Shown: piece by piece, positions 11,300 through 24,466 of the stretch
How the letters are laid out: every line of letters starts with the position of its first letter
How positions within the stretch are numbered: the stretch's first letter is position 1
Origin: Mytilus galloprovincialis
Taxonomy: Eukaryota > Mollusca > Bivalvia > Mytilida > Mytilidae
Direction: 5' to 3'
Length of the DNA: 64,000 bases
NCBI RefSeq assembly: GCF_965363235.1
Contig: NC_134846.1
Location: forward strand, 72,948,724-73,012,723
The notes under the pieces: generated by a model
Told to the model about the DNA's origin: nothing
The model's database searches: none
The model's input: only the letters and a program-made list of their open reading frames with translations
Made by a program: the position numbers and the translations under genes

Positions 11300-13480
11300 T
11301 CAATAAAGACAACAATAATAAAAATTTTACCAATTAGTGTTATTTCTTAAGTAGAAAAACATGTCGGTAATTTGGAATCACAAAAAAACATTCCATTTTG
11401 TTAACTAGTATGTAAATATGCCAATTTACTGAAAAACGGTGGCTAGATATAAATAATACAAATAGACTACACAACGTTACACAGTAGGCTACATCGGATT
11501 TCCTTGTCGCACACCATTCTAGTTCAATACACTTTGATAAACAACCGCTAATAGGCTATAAAAATGTCAAAAGTACATGTGAAATAGATTTATAATAATT
11601 ACCTATAATTACCCAAAACATGTGTTTGTATATTTTTGTTCAGAAATTTTACTCAATCATTATATTACTATGTGTGTCAATTGCATAAATACAGATTAAA
11701 ATGAAATGTTTACAAAATAACCATTCACAGATTAAAAGCATGTAGCAATATTTTTGCAATAAATACTTATAATTCCATTGGAGGACACCAGAGTGGATAT
11801 ATCCGAAATAAAGACAATGACAAGGAATAATTTCCAATAATCCGATATATTTTGGAAGTACACGAAAACTGAATACGTCAAGTTTGATGAATTACAAATT
11901 GTTTATTTGATAACGTTTATAGGATGTTATACCTAATTCTATTTGAAAGTTATGTAAACGGCAATAACAATATTTTAATAAATTATATGTACTAGTAGTT
12001 TTGCTGACGTCTTAAAAAATGAAGCAATTTAGAAAATTGCAAAAAAGTAAATTAATATGTAAGGTAATGATTGCAAATTCATGATTTGAATACAGACTAA
12101 GATGAACCTAATCATCTGGGTACGGATTAGTAACTTTTTTTTATTGTCTCTGATTCAGACTCAACACTTAAGATGCTTTATAAACCTTAGACACAATGTG
12201 TAAAAGGATGATAAACTGTTTTTTTTTTAATTTGATGAGACGCATCAACAACAAGAAGGAAAATCTTCACATGACAATTTACTTGTATAGATAAATTTAT
12301 CCACATCAAGAATGCAACCTCCTTCGAAACACTTAATCTAACTTCTTCACGAATATTGAGATTATTCTGTTCTTGTAAAATTACAAAAGGAGAGGTGAAA
12401 ATAAACAGGCAACACCATGATTAAAAAACGAAAAAGACAAACAGACAAACAACAGTACACAAAACACAACATAAAAAACTAACGACTGAGCAACATGAGT
12501 CTCATCAACAACTGGGGGTGATCTCAGGTGATTCGGAAGAGTAAGCAGGGTCTACATGTGGCATCCGGCGTGTTGCTCATGTAAGTACAAACCTGGTGAT
12601 CATTATGTATATTCCTTATGGAGCAAAAATACTGCAATATGATTGGTTAATTACCCCGGTGTAAATAACACCCCACCCTTGTTCACCCGGGGATTAATAA
12701 AATTTTGCCAAAATTTAAAAAAAAAAAAAAAAAAATTCGCCAAAATTAAGAAAAAAAATAATGATAATAAAATGTCAAAAAAAAAAAAAAAAAAAAAAAA
12801 ATGAAAATTAAATAAATTTGAGGACAAAAATTGAAAAAAATTGAAAAAAATGAAAATTTTATTTCCCCAAATAATTCAAAAGAACACATTTTTTCCTAAA
12901 TTTTCCCAAAAATAAAGAAAAAAAGTATTTGTCAATGCGAGGCAATATCGACTCAGGTTGTATGAATTTTCAACAACGGTGTAAAATTCTGTACACCCCT
13001 GATTACACCAAGATAACTAATAATATGAAGATGTGGTATAAGTGCAAATGAGACAACTTTCCATACAAGTCACAATTTGAAAAGTATACCATTATAGGTC
13101 AAATTAGTCTCCGGCGATGTATTTTTAGAGAGTAAAATTCAACGCGCGACAATGCTTACATTTTTTTAAAAATATAAATGTTATTCATACTGGTCAAAGA
13201 ACCTTTGTTTTACTATTGGCTTCGAATAGAAGGGATGTGGCTTGTTTCATAAACTATGTAGAAAATCACTTTTCATGATAGAGATATAAAATTTAATTTA
13301 TGGACGGAATTTCTGCCTTTAAAATATTTTTTTTATCGGCCGTTGTTATCTTTGTTGGAATTTTCTGGTTTTAGTTATTTCGCCTTATAGTTCGCTAGCC
13401 TCAGCTTGGTGACTTCAATACTTGATTTTGACATGTAATTGATCTTTCAATATATAAATTTAAACTCCTACCACATTCAT
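11300..13480. other. Region upstream of the chitinase gene; repeats, no gene seen
   Basis: The chitinase promoter should lie just right of 11240, but no clear TATA or other element stands out in this A+T-rich DNA. At 12395-12610 there is a short dispersed repeat (family G) with ACAACAGTACACAAAACAC and CTGAGCAAC; related copies are at 33255-33400 and 40495-40670. A-runs fill 12715-12850. A family B fragment lies at 13025-13105. Confidence 0.5.
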
Positions 13481-13499
13481 CTACATTCATTCTTTATTT

Positions 13500-14530
13500 A
13501 CCTTAAAAAATACAGTTTATCGGTATAATATGCATAAATATACAGTTTACAAGTTGTATAGCATTAACATACACATAAATAACAAACGTCAGAAATATCA
13601 GTTACATATTATACAGTTTGTGAGTTTCAGACTACATATAATAAACATAGGTCTTAAATATTATTCCTGCACTTAAATGCATAGAGTAAGTACTTTCCTA
13701 AATTACAGAGTTCCTTAGTGTTTTCAACAGAAAACAATTGTACTAATTTATAAGTTGACAGTCTAGTCCAATAATATTTCTTGATAAACTTTTTACGTAT
13801 ATCATTATAATTTGTACATTGTAAAATAAAATGAAATTCATCCTCTACTACATTTTTATCACATATAATACACATTCTACTATTTCTACTTATTCCATAA
13901 AAACGACCAGTTTCAATGCATAGATTATGTGAGGACAGGCGAATTTTCGTTATCCATTTACGAGCTATTACAGGAATACATTTTTGTAAATAAAATTGTA
14001 ATTCTACATTTGACACAATATACTTATATAATCTACACTTTGGTGATGTTTCAAGCGTGAAATGCAACTCTTGTTTAGCTTGATCATTTATTCGTTGTTT
14101 GGTTAATTGTAAAAATGAACCATCCAAACAAAGTACCCATTGGTTGTCCCAATAATAATTCATACCAAGATCATATAAAATTGTTTTAATACAAGTTGCC
14201 CAGTTTTTACATTTATTGCTATTTGCTACTAGTTCTTTGTAACAAGACTTTATAATACAATTTTAACTACCGTGAATTTTAGTCCATAATTTGAGCATCC
14301 TAAAATTTCGCTCATATAACAATGGAAATCTTCCTAATTCATAATATACCATTACATTAGAAGTGGACCTCTTGACACCTAGTAATGTTTTACAATAGTC
14401 CAAATGAACTTTTTCTACATTTGGTGCTCTATGAACACCCCAAACTTCACAACCATACATTAAAATACTACATACATAAGTGTCAAAAAAGAACTTACAT
14501 CTAAGATTGAATTTACATATATAAGCTTTA
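13500..14530 (-). mobile_element. LINE fragment 1: 3' part of a non-LTR retrotransposon ORF
   Basis: Minus strand, two reading-frame blocks. From about 14525 to 14263 the protein contains ILMYGCEVWGVHRAPNVEKV and ELGRFPLLYERN, typical of the end of a LINE reverse transcriptase. From 14163 to 13654 it continues with CIETGRFYGISRNSRMC and a CCHC cluster (C-x2-C-x9-H-x4-C). The two blocks are separated by a stop and a short gap, so the copy is dead. The 5' part (endonuclease and RT fingers) is missing, as usual for 5'-truncated LINEs. Confidence 0.85.
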
Positions 14531-15979
14531 ATGTTGTAACCGTTACATTAACCTTTACACAATACTTTTGATGTTCTGATAGATTATTTTGTTCACATAT
14601 TCATTTGTAAAAAGTTATTTCTAAACCATAACATTGTGAGAATGTCTATTGGGGTCAACTGTTTATTTGATTTATGTCTGTTCTATAAACTTAATATAAC
14701 TGCAGACGGAGGCGATAGGATAAGAACAATTGTTTGGCCCCTGAAATTGCAGAAGTAGTAATCCTGTTCAAGGCTTTCGTGCTAATTTTGTTGATAATTG
14801 AACAGGTTAATACAATCTGGACTCTTTAGCAGAGAAAGATTACTTTCAATGTTAAAATGACATCAAAATATATCGAAATCTACGTATTGGACTCAAAATA
14901 CCAATGTCATGCATAGTTTTTTGTCAAACTAATCAACAACATTAATTTAAACTTAAAAAATATATCCCTTGTATCATACATTTTGTTGCAAAATATTAAA
15001 AGGGCTAAGTTGTCAGTGCTCATATCTAAATATCAATTACAAGATCTTAACTTGAGGCTTTTTCTGCCAACAGCTTTAAGCTAACATAAGACACAATTCA
15101 AGATGTGCAAAACGTCTAAATTTTGAATTCGAAAAAAAAATTACCTTATCATTTCTCTTTAGTGAATACCAAACTAGGTTAAAGATCATTGCTATTTATC
15201 AAAGAAACTCAGTTTATATAAAACTAGAGTATTAAAGAAACGAGTTTGCCAAATTTTCTGCAAACCACGTGGTTTGTGGTTATCGATTTATATTGTATCT
15301 TTCTTACATACATTTTATCACTAAATCGATTGGTTTGGTCTACTTCTCGAGCTGATTGAATGTTTATATTACCCGCCAAAAATTTATCAGATTATTAAAC
15401 AACCGGAACTATTCACATGAAAAACACACACAAAAAAAACCAGAAAATATTGGTTTTGGCAACTGATTTAACTGTCAATATGAAACTGCTACAAGGGAAA
15501 GCTGATTTTGGCGAAATTCTCCATAAAACTTTTGCTCGTTGCACTATTACTGAAAATCGAAAAAAACATAATAATGCATTGATCTCTTTTCTTTGAAGTA
15601 ATACATATAGGGTTTATACTATCTTCGACACAAACGCCACAAAAGAGACAGAATTAAGCAAATTGACAATTAATGCATTTGATGAAATTACTTAGGTCGA
15701 TATTATGCACATTTCAATGAGCCAACAGCCAAACATATCAAGCAAACCAAAATATTAATCAATAGGTGAACAAACAATGCGTACTGATTGATATATGTAG
15801 TAGATACATGTATAAGAAGATGCGGTATGAGTGCCATTGAGACACCTCTCCATAAGATACATGTTCTAATGTTAGTTGTTGTAAAATATCTTGTCTACTA
15901 TATCAACTTTTATTAGTCAATTTTACTATGTATGGATATGAAAACAAGTGGCTTGTTTATATAAAAAATATTCTAGCCT
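14531..15979. other. No gene recognised
   Basis: A+T-rich DNA between two LINE fragments. Only a family B fragment at 15813-15868 (minus) stands out. Confidence 0.5.
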
Positions 15980-16580
15980 GACAGCTGTGGAATGGCAAAT
16001 TTGCCTATAAATGGGTATCAAAGAGTGTTGAACAAAAATTACAAGACCAATATGAAAAGTCATGTTTGTCAGAAATAGATGTTTCACCAAAAGGATTATG
16101 TTATAGAATTTTTTTAGACAGAAATAAAGTTTGAGAAATATTTTAATATTTTGTCAAATAACCAATTGTATACATTATGTAAATTTAGATGTGGCAGTCA
16201 CCGATTGCCGGTTGAGACGGGAAGATGGCAGGGTCTTGAAAGAGACAGCAGAGTATGCCATCTTTGTGACTCAACTGAAATTGGTGACGAATACCACTAT
16301 ATTATGACTTGCAAAGCAGTTAAAACAGATAGAACAAAAGTGTAATCTGACTATTCTTGGAAAATTCCAAACACATACAAATTCTATGCTTTATTCAACC
16401 TACAAATACTGTACAATTAGAAAAACTGTGTAAATTCATTAAAATTATAAATGTGAAAGTATGTCCTCCTAGTTAAACTATGTAACTTACATGTAGTATT
16501 TCACACATGCATGTATTTATTCTATTTATGTATATATATGTACCATTCTCTGTAACTTTGTATTTAGTTTATGAGAATAA
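15980..16580 (+). mobile_element. LINE fragment 2: C-terminal piece
   Basis: The plus strand reads WNGKFAYKWVSKSVEQKL from 15990, then shifts frame near 16130 and continues as NNQLYTLCKFRCGSHRLP and VETGRWQGLERDSRVCHLC, ending with the same CCHC pattern as the other two fragments (C-x2-C-x9-H-x4-C). It stops at about 16345 and is followed by a 3' tail with AATAAA near 16575. It is a 5'-truncated copy with one visible frameshift. Confidence 0.85.
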
Positions 16581-16704
16581 AAGATGCATTCAGCTGTTGG
16601 TTTTGAACTAGCTGTTAGTACCTTTGTGCGTATTTTTTTGTTGCTAGAGATAAGGGGTGAACAAATACCCTGCCAAGTCCGGTCTGTGTTTTTATTTGAT
16701 GTGT

Positions 16705-17115
16705 TTCTGCTTTGTACCGATCTAATGAGTTGAGCCTTTCTCAACTGATCTTATGTTGTGATGTTGCACCACTGTTCCAGGTCAGGGGAGGATCTAGAGC
16801 TCACTATCATGTTTCATCCCGTCATATTATATATGTGTCTGTAACAAGTCAGAACCCTGTAGCTCAGTGGTTGTCGTTGGTTTATGTCTACATATCTGTT
16901 TTTCGTTAATTGTTAGATGTTTTTAATTAGGCCGTTAGTTTTCTCAATCGATGTTTCATCTTTTAATGTCTCGGCCTTTCATAGTCGACTATACAATATT
17001 GTTTTTTCTAGCAGTTTAAGGCCGTATAGTTGTCTATAATTGCTTGCGTCTACTTTATTTGAACTTTGGTGGGTAGTTGCTTCATTGGTAATCGTACCAC
17101 ACCGCTTTATTTTTA
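16705..17115 (+). repeat. Short dispersed repeat family A, diverged near full-length copy
   Basis: Starts with GAGTTGAGCCTTTCTCAACTG and ends with CATTGGTAATCGTACCACA. It matches the copy at 4675-5098 along its length but is more diverged. It directly follows LINE fragment 2. Confidence 0.75.
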
Positions 17116-17537
17116 TATATAATGTCGACAAAAAAAGAATTTCATATATAAGTAACAGTAAAAGTCATCCATGTATATCATATTTAAATATCGACATTTT
17201 TACCTTGTAGTTTGCATCATTTATTATTCACTTTTCATTTCATACGTCATGTTGTAAATCAGTCTTAGCAAGGTGTGAAGGAATTTGACGAGAAAAAACG
17301 AAAATCTATCAAAATAAAATGTTTAATAAAGGAAAAATATGAAGAAAAAACAATTACCGACGATGGCACAATGTTCCTGAATAAGGACAAGCACATATTA
17401 AACACGCGATGTGATAAAATAATTTTCTGACTACTTGAAAACAGCGCGTACGATCGAGCTTGAAAGTCAAACCAAAACCATGGAAAGCCAAAATTAAAAG
17501 TCTAAACGTTCATTATCACTGAACTAGTATATATTTG

Positions 17538-17690
17538 TTTAGGGGCCAGCTGAAGGACGCCTCCGGGTGCGGGAATTTCTCGCTACATTGAGGACCTGTT
17601 GGTGACCTTCTGCTGTTGTTTTTTTCTATGGTCGGGTTGTTGTCTCTTTGGCACATTCCCCATTTCCATTCTCAATTTTATTATCAAAAC
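17538..17690 (+). repeat. Short dispersed repeat family C
   Basis: Contains GGGGCCAGCTGAAG, GACCTGTTGGTGACCTTCTG and TTGTCTCTTTGGCACATTCC. A second copy lies in a homeobox-gene intron (22945-23098, plus), and a fragment of the same end at 54060-54110 (minus). Confidence 0.75.
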
Positions 17691-18284
17691 AGAAAGTGAC
17701 TAAACATAATAGATCGTCCTATATCTAGATTGCCTGATTGCGTAATGGTAAACTAAACGTTCCTGTGATATCAATTAGTTGATGAACATGACAGAGATGT
17801 GCGCACTAAAAAAGAAAACAAATCACCACTGATTACAAATAGAACATAAAACTAATACATATACAAGTTTTAGCTTTCTTAAAAGCTGTACACTGTTTTG
17901 CTCTATCTTATTTAATGTAATATGTGTGCATGTGGTATTTTAAGATAGTTGATTGATATAAAATGGATTTACTTTAAGAGTGTCATGAGTGTGCCTCTCT
18001 GGAGGTGTGCCTAGACTAGGGGAAGTTATAAAATACAGATAATGCTTTTTTGAAAACGTTGTATAGGAACATTGTTTAGCAAAACAAATCGTGCATATTG
18101 CAGATTGACAAAGCAAATAACGTGTATTGATAATTGATATTTCAATATTGAATTTCAGTGTGCAATATATGCATAATAAAACGAACATAAATTAATGACA
18201 GTTGATCGAAACTGATATACAAATAGTTAATTTTCCGGCTTTTGATGACTTATTCTGAACGAGAAATGTCTGTAATTCTTTATC

Positions 18285-18370
18285 TAATTTAAACCAATGG
18301 CTGTTGATGATTCTCAGTCGCATCATAAAGTAACCAATCGGTGATCAGTAATAATTTCAAGATGGCGTGT
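18285..18370 (+). promoter_or_regulatory. Candidate promoter with two CCAAT boxes and an AAGATGGCG start motif
   Basis: AACCAATGG (about 18293) and AACCAATCGG (about 18332) are followed within 30 bases by CAAGATGGCG (about 18359), a YY1-like motif often found at animal transcription starts. The spacing fits a core promoter firing rightward. The nearest plus-strand gene is the homeobox gene, whose first coding exon starts just after a splice acceptor at 21348, so a non-coding exon upstream is expected. The link between the two is inference only. Confidence 0.25.
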
Positions 18371-21348
18371 ATATCTACTGAAACTAATAGGTTCGCATCG
18401 TGATGCGAAGCAACAACAATTCCGAGAGGTAATGCTGTATCAAAGATTGCTAGCAGCTACTGAAAAACCACTTAAAAACCTGTAACTACTGATACAAAAA
18501 TCATGCCGTTTTGTATTATAAAGCAGTAATTCGATTTCTACCGACTTTATAAACAGTACAGAACATTATTCAAAATAAAAATATGATTGTTTTTTTTTCT
18601 GTCATCTTACTTTCTTTTAATTCGCTTGGGAATAACTACTGACACCAAATGTAAAACAATTCAAACGGCACGATTAATGTACAAAACAATGATTGAGAAA
18701 CAAATATGATATACACCAACAAAAGACAACCACTGAAGTAAGGCTCCTGACTTTGGACAAGCATACAGAATGGGACTGAGTTAAACTATTTTCTTCGTTT
18801 ATATGAAGTCTTCAAAAAATCAATTATATTTGTCTCTCAAAATGTGCACATCTTATCAAACGTTAAGAAAGATTGTGTTCTGCTATTTTATAATCAAAGA
18901 TGACAAAAGACGCCATATCTACCATAAGGAAATATATTCCTTACATTGTTTTAAAATCTGTTAAAAATTTAGAAACAAATTCAAAATCCCTGTGTGTTGA
19001 AATAACTCATTTCAATATCATATAATGTTGTGTCTAGTGATACAAGATTGATTAGTATTGTCGTATTGGTCAGGACAATAACACGTAGCATAATTTCAGT
19101 GGGATGCTCTTCTCTCAATCAAGAGATATCGAAATTAAGTGTGCTGTTGAATAGTAACAAATCTTTTTTAAGTTTATTTCCTAAGAAAGGAATGAACATT
19201 ATAATGCTTCGTTTAAAAAAGCAAGAAATGGACACTGAGAATCCATAGTTCTACACTTAAATATACTATTGTATCATGTTTTGGACTTTCAACTATTTTA
19301 AACTAAAGCATCATTGAAGCGACATCATGCAATTGTCGAAATGCGAATTTAGTACAATAAAATTAGTACAGTTAATGTTATTAGAGCTTTTAGTTGGTTT
19401 TTCCCCGTTTGAATGGTTTTACACTAGTTATTTTGGGGCCCTTAGTAGCTTGTTTTTCAGTTTGAGCCAAGGCTCCGTGTTGAAGGCCGTTCTTGGACCT
19501 ATAATGGTTTACTTTTATAAATTGTTACTTGGATGGAGAGTTGTCTCATTGGCACTCATACCACATCTCCCTATATCTATTTTAAACCTGAAAGTTTAAA
19601 TTGATACTAGTAGAAGGAATACAATAGCAAACTAACTTAGATTGTGTATATTTTGTTGTCACTTTAAATGAGATGAGTTTTATATATCGTTTCCTTGTAG
19701 CAATTATAGCATTGTGAAATTAAGACAAAACTAAATATATTCCTAGTGACTGTTTAATCCACCGATTTAATGTAAATGGATGGCTTGTTTTACTTTTGTT
19801 ATACCCGTTTTATGACAAAAACGATTGAAAAACTTTTGATAAGTTTATTTATTTTCATTTACAAATTTACAAATACCAATTATATGATTATTTCTTGTGT
19901 ATTTATCTGCTATGCTATCATGCCTGTTCATTTCATCATTTCGTACCATATATATCACATATCACACTGAACATTTTCTGAGATTCGTGAATAGAATCTT
20001 GAAATGCAAATACAATCCTGCGTTCTGCAAATCAGTTTTAACTAAAAGTTTATGAAGTTAACAGAAAAAAATAAAACTTAGACATTTGATATGTAACATA
20101 GGATTAGCAATTATCCATTAAACTGAAAATATAAAACAAAAGGAAAAGACTCAGGTCAAGCAAGAAATGATATACAAAAGTAGCCATGAATTAGTGAAGA
20201 GAACTTAACTTCCCCTAAACTTTATATATTCTTTGTTTTGTACGCGTTTTGACATAAATTTCCTAACAAAAAAAATATGAAAAGATTTCTAAGAAATTTA
20301 TCTGGTGGACAACCATTTGTTTTTAGGTATGACAATTAGGATTTTGAAAATAAATATTATGGCCAGGTATTTGTATTTGTCGATATTTTTTTCGTTAACA
20401 AAAAACGACCAAACAAAAAATTTTAACATGATCCTATTAACACATAATAATGTTCTTATATAATTTTGATTAAGGGATCTTGTTCAAATTAAAAAGTCTG
20501 ATGAAATTCAATGTAGCATATGGTTCAAAAAACCAGTAGATTTATACTTTAAATATTGAAATGAATAAATTAAAAAAAAAATACCCTTAAAATCCGCGAT
20601 TAGGGCTTGGGTTGTGCAAGATCAAAGTCATTAGTGATTGCTTAACATAGTTCACATATGGTGGTTTCTCAATGTTTTGATTAGGTTCCGTATGCTTTTA
20701 ATACCTGAAATCTTCTGTGTGAAGGAAGCACTGACTGGGCGTGGGTTTGACAAAACTTTTGATTGCAATTATCTTAATTAAAGAAATCAATAAACAGATT
20801 GGTACGATACTATCCTATACGTCGGCAATATTAAAGGAAAATATGTATTACAAAGTTCACTCAAAAATCTTTATAAACTAAATTTCCAAAATAGTTATTC
20901 ATATTCTATTTTGCTTTCTTGTCATAAAGAATACATTTTAAAACTTCAGTGAGTATATTTTAGAACACATTATGTTAGTTATAATTGTATGCAATATACT
21001 GAATTTATACACTGTATATTGTAATGCAGTCTTTAATATTTTTATAGTTGATAAAAATTTATTTTGCAATGGGAAATTTAGATGTTTCCGATTTTGAAAA
21101 CTAGACAAGGGTAAGAAAATAATGTCTTTTTAAAAGAAAATTTTGCAAAAAAATAAAAATATATCAACTGAAATATAGTGTTTTAAAGAAATGTCATATT
21201 CAGCATAACTGAGTTATAACATTTACAAAAACTTTAAATATAGGCGACAATTGTCTAATATTTAGTTTTGAGGAATAGCCGTCAGGTGAAAGCTGTCAGT
21301 GTAATTGGCGTTATATTTTCTGTTTTTAATTTGTTTAATTATTTTCAG
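18371..21348. other. Upstream region or first intron of the homeobox gene; no coding exon seen
   Basis: A+T-rich. Holds a family A head fragment (18708-18790, minus) and a family B copy (19395-19590, plus). Between 19600 and 21340 I see no repeat or coding signal. Confidence 0.4.
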
Positions 21349-21350
21349 AC

Positions 21351-23870
21351 ATGGGTAGTGGAACAATGACAGCAAAATCAAAGCGCCAAAGAACTAAATA
21401 TACCAAAGAACAGGTAGGAGATTGATATATTTGATATTATTTAGATGGTGTTGCATTGAACTCTGTCGGAGTCCCTCAAAATTCTGCAAAGGGTGATTTA
21501 CTTCTTCTATATTTGTGGTCATTGACTGAAAACGCATTTTTAAGCCTTAATTTTATAAAAAACCATACTGATTGTTCTGTTATGATAACATATTACGATA
21601 TTATAGCATTCTTTTTTTAACAATATATTCATTAACGGAAAGTGTGTATTGTTATGGCACACTTTTAAATTTTAAAAATCAAACTTTTTCACGTATGAAT
21701 AACTAACTTTTTAAAATATTTAAGCAGTTGCGTTTGTTCTGACGTTATGTTGAATCAAATAATAAAAAAAAAACGACCGGTTAAAAAATATAATAAACAT
21801 TCTGGATGAATAATTAAAGAATTTATTCCTTAATACCGTATTTGGCAACTAATTATAGACTTTTTTCTGTACCATAAATGTGGGAAATTAAAATAACACT
21901 GGATTTCTTTATTTTGCTAGCTTGAAGCCTTGGAGAGAGTGTTTATCAGTAACCAGTACCCAGATTCTCTCACTACAGACGAATTAGCTGATCAGTTAGA
22001 AATCTCAAATGAAAAGGTGTCTGTAAGTATGCTTATTCATTTTTTGATTTTTTTTTAAAGCAGATGATTTCCGGGTCTACAATATAAAATAAATTTTTCA
22101 ATTCTAAAAACTAGGTATTGGGGAAATATTGAACTTTTGAACTTTGCTATTTTTTTCGCGTCAGAATATGTATCGACAGTGGCTTATAATTATTTACTAC
22201 CACTTTATTTCAACTCCGATAGAAAGATGTGTTATTAGCGATCATACCTCTGCTCCCAATTTTTAATATGAAATATTTGCCGTTGGACTTTATGTAAACA
22301 ACAATCGTTTAATCAATCACTAGCAATACATATAATTTGCATGTTATATGATACGTACATAATTTAAAAAATGGGATTACTCGAAAGATTCCATCTTGTT
22401 ATTTTATAACCGAGAAATACGTGTTTAAAAAGATTAACCTCCAAGTGACAGCGATATTCTATATTGATTGAAAAGCATCTCATGTTAAAATTCGTGTCTG
22501 GTAGAATACATATTGTCACTATAGCAACCCAACCAGGAAGACAATCGGTAACAAAGGTTATTTCTTTTTCAGATCTGGTTTCAAAACAGAAGATCTAAGT
22601 TTAAGAGACAATGCAAGGATTCACAAGTTACATGGATGAGAAATCAAGTGTATGACCAAGAAAACAGACCGCCAGTATTAACCATCCCAAGTGAACCGAG
22701 ACTACCAATGAAGCCAACATCAGATATTTTAGGAAGACCACATGTTTTAACAGTTTCAACAGCAAATCTCCAAAACACCGTCGATAATAAGAAACCAGTT
22801 TCAAAGTATGTTTAGCTCTTAGTAAAATCCCAACGAACGCGGTCATCTGCTGAAAATGCAAGAAATACATGATAAATCTTCAGCTTATACAGCTTAGGCA
22901 ATAATTGACCTCAGTGCGATAACAGCATCAATTTTCATTGAACTAGTACACACTTTGTTTAGGGGCCAGCTGAAGCCCGCCTCAGCTGGGATTTTTGTCG
23001 CTTAGTTGAAGACCTATTGGTGGACTTCAGCTGTTTTCTGTCCTTTTGTCGGGTTGTTGTGCCTTTGATACATTCTTAATTTTCATTCTCAAATTATATT
23101 ATACCGTACGTAAAACCGAAGGAAATTGCTTTTCAGATAAGATAACAATATTTTGCAAACATATTTGGAATGTAAAGTAACTGGTTCGTTATGTAAAACC
23201 GACGGAAATTGCTTTTCTGATAAGATAACAATATCTTGCAGACATATTTGGAAAACAAAGAAAACGATTCGTTAATGAAATGTTAATAACAGAGGTCAAA
23301 CGCATATACACAATAATTTAATAAAAATTAAACAAGAAAAAAAAAAGAAAACGAATGGAAGCGGAAAACGAAGTTAGAGTCATCATTTAAAAAAATCAGA
23401 AAAAAAATCACAAATGTTTGTCTCTTTATCATTCAACCTACTCATAATATTGAAACAGTAATACATGAATTGAACGATATAATCTTTGTTTTAATGTATG
23501 TTTTATTTAAACTGCTTGCCTTTTTTCTACATTGCACATATTTTTTAGCTTACACTACAAGCCTAATGCTGACGTACTGTCCACACCTTTACCATGGGAG
23601 CATAACTTTGGATATACGACACCATCACCACCGTTTGACTATTCGTCTTGTGCAAATGACATTTTGAAAGACTGCAGTGTGAACCCAGCAACGACAAGAC
23701 CAGACTATCCAATCGATATACAGTACCGCGGCCATGTGACTCCACCTGGTTTCTGGTCACCGTACGTTACAAGTTCTATTCAACCAGCACCTGTCCGATC
23801 ATGCATGTTTTCTAACTATCCATTCTTTCCACAAACGCAAGTGACCAATCAGCAGTTGACTTTATTATAA
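21351..23870 (+). CDS. Divergent paired-like homeodomain transcription factor, complete
   Basis: Four exons: 21351-21413, 21921-22022, 22573-22805, 23549-23870, all GT-AG, giving 239 residues. The homeodomain spans residues 10-69, beginning KRQRTKYTKEQLEALERVF, with helix 3 reading VSIWFQNRRSKFKRQ. Position 50 is Gln and Asn51 and Trp48 are present, so DNA binding should be intact. The intron after homeodomain position 46 and the YPDSLTTDELA stretch point to the PRD class without a paired domain; position 56 is Phe where Trp is usual. The helix 1 part resembles goosecoid (EQLEALE) but Gln50 does not, so I assign no symbol. The C-terminal 110 residues are Pro/Tyr/Ser-rich, with no octapeptide or OAR motif seen. 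A splice acceptor ends 2 bases before the ATG, so the 5' UTR is probably spliced. Confidence 0.92.
22945..23098 (+). repeat. Family C repeat in homeobox intron 3
   Basis: Matches 17538-17690, starting GAACTAGTACACACTTTGTT and ending in a TTTTCATTCTCAAATT-like tail. Confidence 0.7.
23108..23276. repeat. Two-copy tandem duplication, period 83 bp
   Basis: GTAAAACCGAAGGAAATTGC at 23110 recurs as GTAAAACCGACGGAAATTGC at 23193, and the following bases (GATAAGATAACAATAT…CATATTTGGAA) match with few changes. It lies in the last intron of the homeobox gene. Confidence 0.85.
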
Positions 23871-24199
23871 ACTGTTTTATTATTGTACTATTTTGTGGTA
23901 CCAGTTACGTAATTTGTACATATCCTATTATATCATATATAAAGTGCTGTATTCATTAGTATGTATTTTTTTTATTCATTTCTACATCTTGTGTAAGAAA
24001 CTGTCACATATAGCGTTCCATCTAAACATAAAAAAAATCTGCTACTACATATGTTTTAACAATCCATATTTATTTGAAATGCAAATGTGATCAAGTGTAC
24101 CGGAATGTTATTGAACAGTGACCACTGATTGTTCTTCATTCACTGGACCGTATCGAAAATTAACTGAAACTGAAACTGAAGGTTAGCAAAAATCAATCT

Positions 24200-24435
24200 T
24201 TTTTTTACAGATTTTTTTTTCCGTTAATTTTTAAACATTAATAAGGTCGTTAGTTTTCTAGTTTGAATTGTTTTACATTTGTGACTTCGGGGTCTTTTAT
24301 AGCTGACTATGCGGTATGGGCTTTACTCATTGGTAAAAGTCGTACGATGAACTATAGCTGTTGATTTCTGTGTCATTTGATCTCTTGTGAAGAGTTGTCT
24401 CAATTGCAATCATACCACATCTTCTTGTTTATTTG
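24200..24435 (+). repeat. Family A repeat, 5'-truncated
   Basis: From TTAATAAGGTCGTTAG to CAATCATACCACATCTTC. It lies just downstream of the homeobox gene's presumed 3' UTR, for which I see no clear AATAAA. Confidence 0.75.
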
Positions 24436-24466
24436 TTAAACAGCAACCAACGGCAACCACTGAATA

